The notes beneath the pieces were generated by a model that made no database searches, was not told where the DNA came from, and saw only the letters and a list, made by a program, of their open reading frames with translations. Made by a program: the position numbers and the translations under genes. Below are positions 1 to 8,600 of a stretch of 22,799 nucleotides of DNA, in pieces. Source of the stretch: Calditrichia bacterium (GTDB lineage: Bacteria; Calditrichota; Calditrichia; RBG-13-44-9; J075); contig JACKAP010000023.1 in assembly GCA_020635015.1 (NCBI GenBank), positions 1 through 22,799 of the forward strand. Direction: 5' to 3'. The first letter of the stretch is position 1, and each line of letters begins with the position of its first letter.

Positions 1-1199
1 TCGGTGATGCTGAAGGTCAGGGGCATCATCACCATGGTGAGGAAGGCGGGGATGGCTTCGCTGAAATCGTCCCAGGGGATGTAGCGCACATTTTTCATCA
101 TATAGCAGCCCACCACAATCAGGGCCGGGGCGATGATCGGGTAGAGCCGCACGCCCTCTGAGATCTCAATGCCCCCGCCGACCATGCGCAGCAGGGGGGA
201 GAGGAAGATCGCCAGCAGGAAGAGGATGCCGGTGACGATGCTGGCGAAGCCGGTGCGCGCCCCGGCGCTGACTCCCGAGGAGCTTTCGATATAGCTGGTG
301 ACGGTGGTGGTGCCCAGCAGGGTGCCGCTCACCGTGCCGATGGCGTCGGCCAGCAGCGCCTGGCGCGCTCGGGGGAGGGTGCCGTCTTCCCGGATGAAGC
401 CGGCCTCCTGGGTGATCCCCACCAAAGTGCCGACGGTGTCGAAGAGGTCGAGAAAAAAGAAAATGAAGATGATCGAGACCATCCCGGTCTGCAGCGCCCC
501 GCCGATGTCCAGTTGGAACAAGGTTGGCGTGAGGGAGGGGATGCCCCCGACGATCCCGGAATAGCTGACCATCCCGGTGGCCAGCCCGGTCAGCAGGGTG
601 ACGATAAATCCCAGCAAAATCCCGGCGCGGAACTTCAGGGTCAGTGCCACGCTCATTACCGTCAGGCCCAGGATGGAGAGCAGCACCGGGGGCGAGGTGA
701 GGTCGCCCAGCCCCACCAGGGTGGCGGGATCGTCCACCACGATGCCGCTCCACTGCAATCCCACCATGGCGATCAGCAGCCCGATCCCCACCGCGATGGC
801 GCTCTTCAGCGATCCGGGCAGGGAGTTGATCAGCTTCTCCCGGAAGCCCCAGAAGGCCATCAGGATGAACAGCGATCCGGAAATGAAGATCGCCCCCAGG
901 GCCTGCTGCCAGCTATACCCGAGGGTCAACACCACCACGTAGGTGAAGAAAAAATTGTGCCCCATTCCCGGCGCCAGGGCGATCGGGTAGTTGGCCAGCA
1001 GGCCCATCAGGATGGTGGCGAAGGCGCTGGCCAGGCAGGTGGCGGCCAGCACCGCCTCCAGGTCCATCCCCGCCGCCGCCAGCACCACCGGCTGTACAAA
1101 GATGATGTAGGCCATGGTCATGAAGGTGGTCACCCCTCCGTAAATTTCCCGCTGCAGGGTGGTGTCGTTTTCGGAGAATTTGAAGTAGCGTTCCAGCAT
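1..1199 (-). CDS. NCS2/AzgA-family purine (adenine/guanine/hypoxanthine) permease, 3' end outside window
   Basis: Reading leftward from the ATG at 1199, one frame stays open to the window edge (about 399 codons), so the C-terminus is missing. The product is a polytopic inner-membrane transporter with many hydrophobic segments. Family marks of the AzgA branch are visible: APGMGHNFFFTY near residue 80, DLFDTVGTLVGI near 260, and TTTVTSYIESSSGVSAG near 310, which contains the substrate-binding-type Thr/Ser/Glu stretch. Family members import adenine, guanine or hypoxanthine by proton symport; the exact substrate cannot be read from sequence. An AAGGAG ribosome-binding site lies 6-7 bases before the start and supports it. 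Full-length relatives are about 430-450 residues, so only 30-50 residues should be missing. It follows sppA on the same strand, but a repeat-filled 218-bp spacer makes co-transcription doubtful. Confidence 0.93.
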   Translation of the reverse strand, partial: MLERYFKFSENDTTLQREIYGGVTTFMTMAYIIFVQPVVLAAAGMDLEAVLAATCLASAFATILMGLLANYPIALAPGMGHNFFFTYVVVLTLGYSWQQALGAIFISGSLFILMAFWGFREKLINSLPGSLKSAIAVGIGLLIAMVGLQWSGIVVDDPATLVGLGDLTSPPVLLSILGLTVMSVALTLKFRAGILLGFIVTLLTGLATGMVSYSGIVGGIPSLTPTLFQLDIGGALQTGMVSIIFIFFFLDLFDTVGTLVGITQEAGFIREDGTLPRARQALLADAIGTVSGTLLGTTTVTSYIESSSGVSAGARTGFASIVTGILFLLAIFLSPLLRMVGGGIEISEGVRLYPIIAPALIVVGCYMMKNVRYIPWDDFSEAIPAFLTMVMMPLTFSIT

Positions 1200-1296
1200 A
1201 GATGGGCTCCTTCGGCGATATAGCGATCGAGAAATTCATAGACCGCGGATGACACGGATGACGCGGATAGACAATTGATGAAAAGGCAAAGCGACA

Positions 1297-1408
1297 GCCA
1301 CAGAGCCACAGAGCTCACAGAGAATGGACAACTGACTATTGATAATTGATCACTGACAACTGATCACTGATAACTGAAAAACCTCTGTGATCTCTGTGTC
1401 TCTGTGGC
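1297..1408. repeat. Palindromic intergenic repeat, copy A (CACAGAG hairpin family)
   Basis: The left arm (1297-1323) is built from GCCACAGAG-type units and the right arm (1383-1408) is its near-complement, ending CTCTGTGGC. The 59-base centre is made of degenerate short units resembling ACTGATAACTGA. The same architecture recurs at 19519-19605 and 21738-21834, and a further copy seems to begin at 22768. Just outside, 1243-1270 holds another short repetitive run of GCGGATGAC-type units. Confidence 0.85.
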
Positions 1409-1417
1409 AAACAAGTC

Positions 1418-3856
1418 CTACCGAACATCCTCCAACACCGGATACGTCCCCGGCAGCAGCATCGGATAGGGGAAGCCCGGGTGTTCGCTCATGATGCGGA
1501 TGAAGCGCAGCACGGGGTCGTCTGCCAGGCGCGGTGCCATCGGCAGGGGACTGAAGGTGCCGGGATCGAACAGGCCTTTGTATTTTTGGATCTCGATCAC
1601 CTGGTATTCTTCCCCGGCGGGAATGCCGGCCATCTGCCGGGCTTTTTCCACCGCAGCGTCCAGCCCGCCGATCTCATCCACCAGGCCGTTGGCCTTGCCG
1701 TCAGTGCCGGAATAGATCCGACCCTGGGCTAAGGTCTCCACGGCATCCACGCTCATGTTGCGTCCGGCGGCAACCTTTTCAACGAAGTCGCGGTAATATT
1801 CGCGGATGAATTTTTCCATCCGGCTGCGCTCCACCTCGGTCAGGTTGCGCGCCGGGATCTGCACCCCAAACAGCGGCAGGCGTACCCCGGCGCCGAAGAG
1901 GTCGGCATGGGCGCCTCGGCTGACATGGTCGGAGGTCATCCCCAGCTTATCGCTGAAGCCCTTATCGTAGATCCATCCCCCGATCACCCCGATCGAGCCG
2001 GTGATGGTGCCGGGTCCGGCCATGATAGCGCTGCCGTACATCGAGATCCAGTAGCCGCCGGAGCCGGCCACCTGGCCCTGGCTCACCACCACCGGCTTCT
2101 CTGCGGCGCATTTCTTCAGCGCCTCCGCTACCACATCTGAAGCCATGCCGTCACCCCCGGGCGAATCGACCCGGAAGACCACCGCCTTCACCGAGCGGTC
2201 TTTGGTCAGGCGCTCGAAAATCTTCGCCAACTGCCGGGCGTTGATGCCGCTGTCCATGGCGCATTCTCCCAGTCCGTAGACGATGGCGATCTGTGGCGGG
2301 GTGCCCCAATTCTGATAGGCATCCGCTCCTTCATTGAGTTGCTCCGGCCTGATACGCATCTTGTTGCCGCCGGTCAGGGAGCGGATGACATCACCGAGGT
2401 CGTTCCAGCGGCACAACGTATCCACCAGGCTTTCCGCCAGGGCATCCTGCGCCATAAAGTAGACACTCTCATCGATCAGCCGGTCAAAGGTTGCTTCATT
2501 GATCCCGCGCGAAGCGCTGACTTCGCTGCGGATCAGATCGTAGATATCATCCACATAGGCCTGGCGCTGTTCCCGGTCGGCGGTCGACATGCTGTCGCGG
2601 GAGAGCGCTTCCGCAGCCGACTTATACTTGAAGAAGCGCCATTCGTCGAAGCCCAGGCCGAGCTTTTCCAGGGTGCCCTTGAGGTAGGTGCGGTTGAGGG
2701 TGTAGCCGGGGAGCATTAGGCTTCCTTGCGGGTCCATCATCACCACATCGGCCACGCTGGCCAGGTGATAGGCGGTCATGCCGGCATTATCGAAAAAGAT
2801 CACCACCTTTTTCCCGGCGGCGCGAACCGCTTGCAGCGCCTCGCGTAGTTCCCAGGCATGCTCGGGGAGGATCGACATCGCGGAGAGGTTCAGAGCGATC
2901 ACCTCCACCGCCGCGTTTTCCCGGGCGCGGTTTACCTGCTGCAGCAGTTCCCAGAAGCGCTGGGTATGGTCGTCGAACCAGCGGAATTTCCGGTAATCCA
3001 CCCGCCCTTTCAGGTGCATTTCCAGAAAGTAGCGGCGTTTGCTGAAGCGGTTGGCGAAGATGCTCGGGGTATACTCGCCGAAGCCCACGCTGTAGGTGTT
3101 GTAAGCCACCTCATTATCTTCATCCAGGTGGGTCTGGCCGGAAATCCGCCCGCTGCCGAGGCTGACCGCCAGGCCGGCGGTTACCCGCTCGCTGTCGAAA
3201 TAGCGCGCGCTGAAGTTGATACCCGGCAGCACTTCCAGCGCCGCCCCGGCGCTCCAGGTGCCGTCTTTCCAGGGCTGATCCTTTTGCAGCGCATAATCGC
3301 CAAAGAGGGTCAGGCGAGGATTGCCCAGGGGGCGGATGCCGAGGTCGAGCACCCCCTCTTTGGCATTGCTCTCGGCGGAAAAATTCCCGATAATCCCGGC
3401 GGAGAGGAAGCGTCCCGGGCGGAAGAGCCAGCCCAGCGACCACAGCCGCTCCCGGGCGAAGCGCGCCTTCTCCCCGCCCTGCCAGGTGTAGCCGATCCCG
3501 AAAGCGGCGCTGCGCGAGCCGAAGCCCAGGGAGAGGTTATAATCGGTCACTTTTTTCCCATCGATCTTCTCCCGTAGCATCCCGAAGCCGAGGTTGGGGG
3601 CGGCGGTGAAGAAACCCCAGTTTTGGATATCGGCGTTATCATCCTCCTGGGTCGACCAATAGTAACGCATATTGAAGCGCTGCAGCATCACCGTCGTGGC
3701 CGGATTGGCGAAGCCGAGCAACCCGTCCTGGTAGGCCCCGGCGGGCCCGGCCAGGAAAAAGTGCCGGGCGTGATACCCGGCGAATTGTTGGGCGAAGGTG
3801 CCGGTGGCGGTCAAAAGCATAATGACCGCCGTGAGGATCAGGCAAAAGCGCTTCAT
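1418..3856 (-). CDS. sppA: Signal peptide peptidase SppA (S49) with N-terminal outer-membrane-barrel-like domain
   Basis: This is a serine protease of family S49, which clears cleaved signal peptides and misfolded exported proteins. The start at 3856 is preferred over the in-frame ATG at 3868: GGAG stands six bases before 3856, and nothing similar precedes 3868. The product is 812 residues (numbers below count from 3868; subtract 4 for the chosen start). A signal peptide ends near AFA/AQQ, residue 27. Residues 30-268 are glycine- and aromatic-rich alternating beta segments with an early FANPA motif, as in PorV/UPF0164-type barrels. Tandem S49 domains follow: the first holds the general-base lysine in YKSAAEAL (K416), the second the nucleophile in AGSGGYW (S603). 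E. coli SppA (618 residues) has the same Lys/Ser split but a transmembrane anchor instead of a barrel. The barrel assignment is by pattern only. Confidence 0.92.
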   Translation of the reverse strand: MKRFCLILTAVIMLLTATGTFAQQFAGYHARHFFLAGPAGAYQDGLLGFANPATTVMLQRFNMRYYWSTQEDDNADIQNWGFFTAAPNLGFGMLREKIDGKKVTDYNLSLGFGSRSAAFGIGYTWQGGEKARFARERLWSLGWLFRPGRFLSAGIIGNFSAESNAKEGVLDLGIRPLGNPRLTLFGDYALQKDQPWKDGTWSAGAALEVLPGINFSARYFDSERVTAGLAVSLGSGRISGQTHLDEDNEVAYNTYSVGFGEYTPSIFANRFSKRRYFLEMHLKGRVDYRKFRWFDDHTQRFWELLQQVNRARENAAVEVIALNLSAMSILPEHAWELREALQAVRAAGKKVVIFFDNAGMTAYHLASVADVVMMDPQGSLMLPGYTLNRTYLKGTLEKLGLGFDEWRFFKYKSAAEALSRDSMSTADREQRQAYVDDIYDLIRSEVSASRGINEATFDRLIDESVYFMAQDALAESLVDTLCRWNDLGDVIRSLTGGNKMRIRPEQLNEGADAYQNWGTPPQIAIVYGLGECAMDSGINARQLAKIFERLTKDRSVKAVVFRVDSPGGDGMASDVVAEALKKCAAEKPVVVSQGQVAGSGGYWISMYGSAIMAGPGTITGSIGVIGGWIYDKGFSDKLGMTSDHVSRGAHADLFGAGVRLPLFGVQIPARNLTEVERSRMEKFIREYYRDFVEKVAAGRNMSVDAVETLAQGRIYSGTDGKANGLVDEIGGLDAAVEKARQMAGIPAGEEYQVIEIQKYKGLFDPGTFSPLPMAPRLADDPVLRFIRIMSEHPGFPYPMLLPGTYPVLEDVR

Positions 3857-4053
3857 AGCAAGCTCCATGAGTTTGGAATATCGTTTGATGAAATTGTACT
3901 CAAATCATGTATGATACTTTCGTAAACCGGCAGGCAGGATCATGCTTACGATGTCCGTTTTTCCCCATCCACCCATCAACCCATTCACCTGTTATTTTCT
4001 ACGAAAGGAAAGTTAAAAAAATTCCCTCATCAATCACAACCGCAGAAAAAGAA

Positions 4054-4103
4054 AAAGCCCCTGCGCCCCAAAGCCAGGGAGGGCTTTGGGGCGCAGGGGC
4101 TTT
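4054..4103 (-). terminator. Intrinsic terminator of the tRNA-Val gene
   Basis: A perfect 22-bp stem (4054-4075 with 4082-4103, GC-rich, loop AGGGAG) lies 8 bases past the 3' end of the tRNA. On the minus strand it is followed by a T-rich run (TTTTTCTTTTTC). It ends the tRNA transcript and shields sppA from read-through. Confidence 0.85.
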
Positions 4104-4111
4104 GCGTCGAG

Positions 4112-4185
4112 TGGGCGCAATAGGACTCGAACCTATGACCCCCGGCTTGTAAGGCCGATGCTCTAGCCAACTGAGCTATGCGCCC
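4112..4185 (-). tRNA. tRNA-Val (anticodon UAC)
   Basis: A 74-base cloverleaf can be folded by hand. The acceptor stem is GGGCGCA/TGCGCCC, the D stem GCTC/GAGC, the anticodon stem TCGGC/GCCGG with one T-G pair, and the T arm ATAGG-TTCGAGT-CCTAT. The seven-base loop CTTACAA places TAC at positions 34-36, which reads GUA valine codons. The discriminator base is A, and the 3' CCA is not encoded (CTC follows), so CCA must be added after transcription. No partial copy of its 3' end is visible elsewhere in the window. Confidence 0.95.
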
Positions 4186-4366
4186 GACGTTAAAAAACAA
4201 CTACTTAGTTTGACTCCCGGATTTTGGGTGGCTTTGTCGTTCCGTGAGCGGTCAATAAATCCGTTCAGTCAGTACGTCATAACAGAGCAAAACAGCGGCC
4301 CTAATTTACAACGAAAATGTGGAAATAAAAGTAAAAATTTAGGTTGATAGTTGATTGGCACTAAAG

Positions 4367-4858
4367 CTATTCAATATTGATACCTCCTACAGCTGCTCCC
4401 ATGACATCATCAAATACTTTATGTATCACCACCACTACAATAACTCCATCAATAACTGCACCCACCAGAAAGCCGGTCAAAGTCCCATTTTTGCTGTTTT
4501 TTATCTGGATTCTGGATACATTCCTTATCGGAATGGCAATGGTGCCACCTGAAAGTGTGCCGCTGATTTTAAGAGCTAAATTATCGTCTTCGCCGGTAGT
4601 ACCTTGGAATTTGCCCCAGATGGTTTGTTCGTCCCGGGTGATCACGATGATTTCCTTCCCAGGGTCAACTGTCGTGTTGATAATCATTGAATTTTTCTCC
4701 ATCGACACCGGGTCAAAGGATTCGAGCGTTTGATAATCCGGTTTTGACTTATCACTGGTTGCTCCGATGGTCAGGCCGATCATGCTGCAACCCTAGCTCA
4801 GTACTATCAAAGCCCCGGTTATAAATAAATTCCTCAGTAATCGAATTCTGCTTCTCAT
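4367..4858 (-). pseudogene. Small lipoprotein gene interrupted by an in-frame amber codon in the signal peptide
   Basis: A strong AGGAGG (4865-4870) precedes the ATG at 4858. Translation gives a basic then hydrophobic leader ending ALIVLS, a TAG at 4793-4795 (codon 22), then directly in the same frame GCSMIGLTIG and 138 more open codons. The leader followed by Gly-Cys is a lipoprotein signal peptide with the stop inside the lipobox. The remaining open frame could start only at 4783, after the lipid-attachment cysteine and without a ribosome-binding site. The mature part has a beta-rich middle and a C-terminal Gly/Val hydrophobic stretch (residues about 130-155 of 163) with a glycine-zipper look. 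No family is recognised. A sequencing error or read-through would restore the gene. Confidence 0.75.
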
Positions 4859-5158
4859 GGCAAACCTCCTGAAAAATTATTTTCACCATAGAACTTCAAT
4901 TCGATGAAAGGTTATTTCAATCCCTATGCCAGAATTAAGTAAATGGGTTTTTTGTCTCATTTATACCGATTGTGGCAGGCTGTGGTTCTGGAGGAAGGAT
5001 AAAAGGGTTATACTTTTATAGACAAGGAGTATGAAAAAGGCTATTGATTCAACTTTGCAAATCGCGTTCTTGTCATTTTCAAAAATCGATATACGAGGGG
5101 CATAAGATAAACACCTGCGAGAGATCAGTGCCAGATGAAGTGTTTATTCACAGATCTT
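4859..5158. other. AT-rich 300-bp spacer without a supported gene
   Basis: Apart from the ribosome-binding site of the broken lipoprotein gene at its left end, there is an 8-bp inverted repeat ATAAACAC/GTGTTTAT (5107-5114 with 5140-5147, 25-base loop) just past the stop of the 143-residue gene. It has no T-run and is at best a weak terminator. A 24-codon plus-strand frame near 5031 has GGAG only one base before its ATG and is not accepted. Confidence 0.5.
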
Positions 5159-5590
5159 TTAACAATGGGTTATGACTTGCACACATATTTGATCGCTGTT
5201 TTCAGACAAAAGCCGGCGTAATTTCACCATCCATTTTTCCATCGCCTTCCGATTTGCCGACGACGGTTCATCCGCCATCCGCCATCCGAAGTCCTGAAGA
5301 TCGATCCAGGAACCGTCCAGGCAGATCACACCTGAAGTGGTATAGTTATCCGGTAGATTTCTGACGAAGCAGGCATGATTCAGGATATCATCGGACGCTG
5401 AAGGATAGTTTTTTTTCAACACCTTATCATCAAATGTTGCCTCAGAAGGGAAATGCCAATAATCCCAGTGATGCGCGTGGATGGAGCGGCTGCTGTCTTC
5501 GTCCAGCTGATGGGGTTCCAAAACCTCCCGCAACCGGGTGTCGAGATTCCGGGTCGACGGATCGATCAGTACGGTTATGTGTGACTTCAT
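5159..5590 (-). CDS. Conserved-looking protein of unknown function, downstream partner of the TIR-NB-ARC-TPR gene
   Basis: This is a soluble 143-residue acidic protein without signal peptide or membrane segment. It starts with a beta strand (HITVLIDP) and carries histidine/tryptophan-rich HAHHWDYWHF near residue 38, a middle cysteine (HACFVRNLP), and a conserved-looking LQDFGWRMADEPS near 100, followed by an amphipathic helix. I do not recognise a named family, although the DFGWRM-type motif gives an impression of a widespread uncharacterised group (from memory, not verified). It lies 94 bp past the stop of the TIR gene on the same strand with no clear terminator between, so co-transcription is plausible. 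The ATG at 5590 has an A/T-rich leader and no Shine-Dalgarno sequence, like the TIR gene and unlike most others here. A role as accessory or regulator of the TIR protein is inference from position only. Confidence 0.72.
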   Translation of the reverse strand: MKSHITVLIDPSTRNLDTRLREVLEPHQLDEDSSRSIHAHHWDYWHFPSEATFDDKVLKKNYPSASDDILNHACFVRNLPDNYTTSGVICLDGSWIDLQDFGWRMADEPSSANRKAMEKWMVKLRRLLSENSDQICVQVITHC

Positions 5591-5684
5591 TTTAATTGAT
5601 TCTCAAATTTTCGATCAATTCCAACATTCCTGCCGTTAAATTCTCTCTAATGTCAATTGTGCATGCCGGAATTTACGATAAATT

Positions 5685-8600
5685 CTAATTTTTTTCAGCA
5701 TCCTTTTGCTCTCTTTTCTTAGCCAAAACGCCCAGGTTATCTCGCACAATATTGGTATCCGGGTGGTCGACTCCCAACTGTAACTCGCTAATCTGCAGCG
5801 CTCGCCGGAAGAGGGATTCGGCTTCGTCATACTTACCCTGGGCCTGGAACAATGCCGCCAGATTGTTTAAGTCTATAGCTATCTCCGCATGGTCTTTCCC
5901 ATAAGTTGCTTCGTCTATCCGCAAAGCCTGCCGGAAGAGCGGCTCGGCTTCGCGATACTTGCCTTGATTCTGGAGCAATCCTGCCAGGTTGTTTAAACAG
6001 GCGGCCACATCCGGATGCTCAGTGCCCGGCTGTACTTCATAAATCTTTAGTGCCCTCCGAAAGAGCGGCTCGGCTTCGCGATACTTGCCTTGAACCGATA
6101 GCAACTCTGCCAGGTTGTTTAGAGTGGTGGCGACCTCCGGATGCTCAGCACCCAGTTGGCTCTCATCAATCGCCAGAACCCGCCGGTAGAGGGGTTCTGC
6201 TTCTTCATATTTGCCCAGATCCTGCAGTAATTCCGCCAGATTGTTTAAACAGGTGGCGACTTCCGGATGCTCAAGGCCCAGCTTTTTTTCCTTAATTTTC
6301 AGAGCTCTCCGGTAGAGGGGCTCGGCTTCGTGATACCGACCCTGATCCTGTAACAATGTCGCGAGATCATTCAAGCTGGTGGCGACATCCGGATGCTTGC
6401 TGCCCAGTTGCGCCTCTCTAACCTGTAGCGCCCGCCTAAAGAGGGGCTCGGCTTTGTTATATTTGCCCTGAGTCTGGAACAATGCCGCCAGATTGTTTAA
6501 GTCTGTAGCTACTGCCGAATGACCGCTTCCATACGTGGTTTCATCTATCTGTAGTGCTCGCCGAAAGAGCGGTGCTGCTTCGCGATATCTGCCCTGAGCC
6601 TGTAACACCCTCGCCAGGTTGTTTAAGCTGATCGCTACATCCGGATGCTCGGTGCCCAGCAATGTTTCATAAATCTGCAGCGCCTGCCGGAAGAGCGGCT
6701 CAGCTTCACGATATTTGCCCTGTGCCTGAAACAACACCGCCAGATTGTTGAAACTGGCGGCCACATCCGGATGCTCAACACCCACCAGTTTCTCTATGAT
6801 GATGAGCGCCTGCCGGAAGAGCGGCTCGGCTTCGTTATACTTACCCTGATATTGTAGCACCGATGCCAGGTTGTTTAAACTGTTGGCGACCTCCGGATGC
6901 TCATTACCTAACTGTTTCTCTCTCACAATGAGCGCCTGCCGGAAGAGGGGTTCAGCTTCGCTATACTTGCCCTGAGCCTGCAGCAATCCCGCCAAATTGT
7001 TTACACTGGTGGCCACATCCGGATGCTCAGCGCCCAGTTGCGTGTCCCTGATCTCCAGCGCGCGTCGAAAGAGCAACTCGGCCTCATTGTATTTGCCCTG
7101 AGCTTGTAGCAATGAAGCCAGGTTATTTAAGCTTGTGGCGACATTGGGATTGTCATCGCCCAGTTGGGCCTCGTAAATTTGCAGCGCTTGCCGGAAAAGC
7201 GGCTCGGCTTCACGATACTTGCCCTGATCCGCCTGCAATTCCGCCAGGTTGTTTATACTTTGCGCTACATCCAGATGTTCATCGCCTAATTGCGCCTCCC
7301 GAATCTCCAGCGCCCTCCGGTAGAGTGATTCTGCTTCGCCATATTTTCCCTGATCATGTAGCAATGCACCCAGGTTGTTTAAACTGGTGGCCACATCCGG
7401 ATGCTCAGCACCCAGTTGCGCCTCGCTAATCTCCAGCGCCCTCCGGTAGAGTGGTTCTGCTTCGCCATACTTTCCCTGATCGGTCAGCAACTCCGCCAGG
7501 TTGTTTAAATTGGCGGCCACATACAAATCCTCAGTGCCCAGCAGTGTCTCGTTTAAAGCCAGCGCCCGCCGGAATAAGGGCTCGGCCTTTGGGTAAGCGG
7601 CACGGCTTTGAAGATAAAGTCCCATCTGATTACACAAATAGCTCATTTGGACAGTTCTGATATGATGGTGCTCCGCATGAGATATGGTTGCGTCGGCATG
7701 GGACAGCCAGCTCTGACATCGCGGCCATTGGGTAACTTCCTCCGGCGCTTCCGACGGAAACACATCTGCTACCAGTGTTACAGCAGCTTCTGCGATGCGC
7801 TTCTGCATTTTTTTAGACATACGGTCCTGGGTGACACTCTGGATCAACCGGTGAACAATCAGATGATCATCTTCAATGCGAATCAAAGAATAGTGGGATA
7901 GAGGTGCTAACATCTTGTCAAAATCTGCCTTATTGGCAAACGCCGCGGTTAAAGCGCGGGGAACGTTGGGAGCTTCATTCAAGAGATCAACCAGCGGTAT
8001 TGGATCAGGGGCCAGAAACGCACACAGATTCAACATCAGCAAGGGAACCTTTGAGATGTTGTTTATCTCACGGAATGCCATCTCCCAGGTTATCGCAACG
8101 GTATCGGAATACCGTGTTCTTTCTCCATACTTCAGAATCGCTTTACGCTCTTCCTGAAAGCGTCTTTTATACTCGGTAAAATCAATATTCCTGGTATCGA
8201 CATATGCACAGGCTTGTTCCAGGGCCAATGGCAAGTCGCCCAGCATGTCTGCTAGTTCATCGGCACCGGCAGCATCCTGCCTGCCAGTACGCTTAAGTAG
8301 AAAATGAATCGACTCGGATCTATCCCATTCTTGTAAATCGATCAGATCGGCAACCGCCCCCCAATCGAAATTCCGGCTGGTAATGATAATATGCCCTTTT
8401 GCTGCTTTGGGGAGGTATTTTCGAACATGCTCCAGTTCCTGCGCATTATCAAATATCAACAGCCAATGCCGATTATTTCCCAGCCAACGTATTACTGCTT
8501 GATTAACAATTTCTATATCAGGATCGTCTTTTTCCGGCAAGTTCAATTCATGGGCCAAATTCGCAAAATCAAGCGACAAGGTGACCATTCCTTCCGAACG

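Noticed and set aside
1297..1408. CRISPR array, because of regularly repeated short units in the CACAGAG elements
   Set aside because: Units are 7-12 bases, degenerate and palindromic, without unique spacers of constant length, and there are no cas genes.
5031..5105. 24-codon plus-strand frame (MKKAIDSTLQ...) after an AAGGAG
   Set aside because: The GGAG is only one base from the ATG, the peptide is short and featureless, and there is no further support.
5906..7660. Several plus-strand open frames opposite the TPR array
   Set aside because: They are mirror frames of the 126-bp repeats, rich in Arg/Pro/Cys, without ribosome-binding sites.
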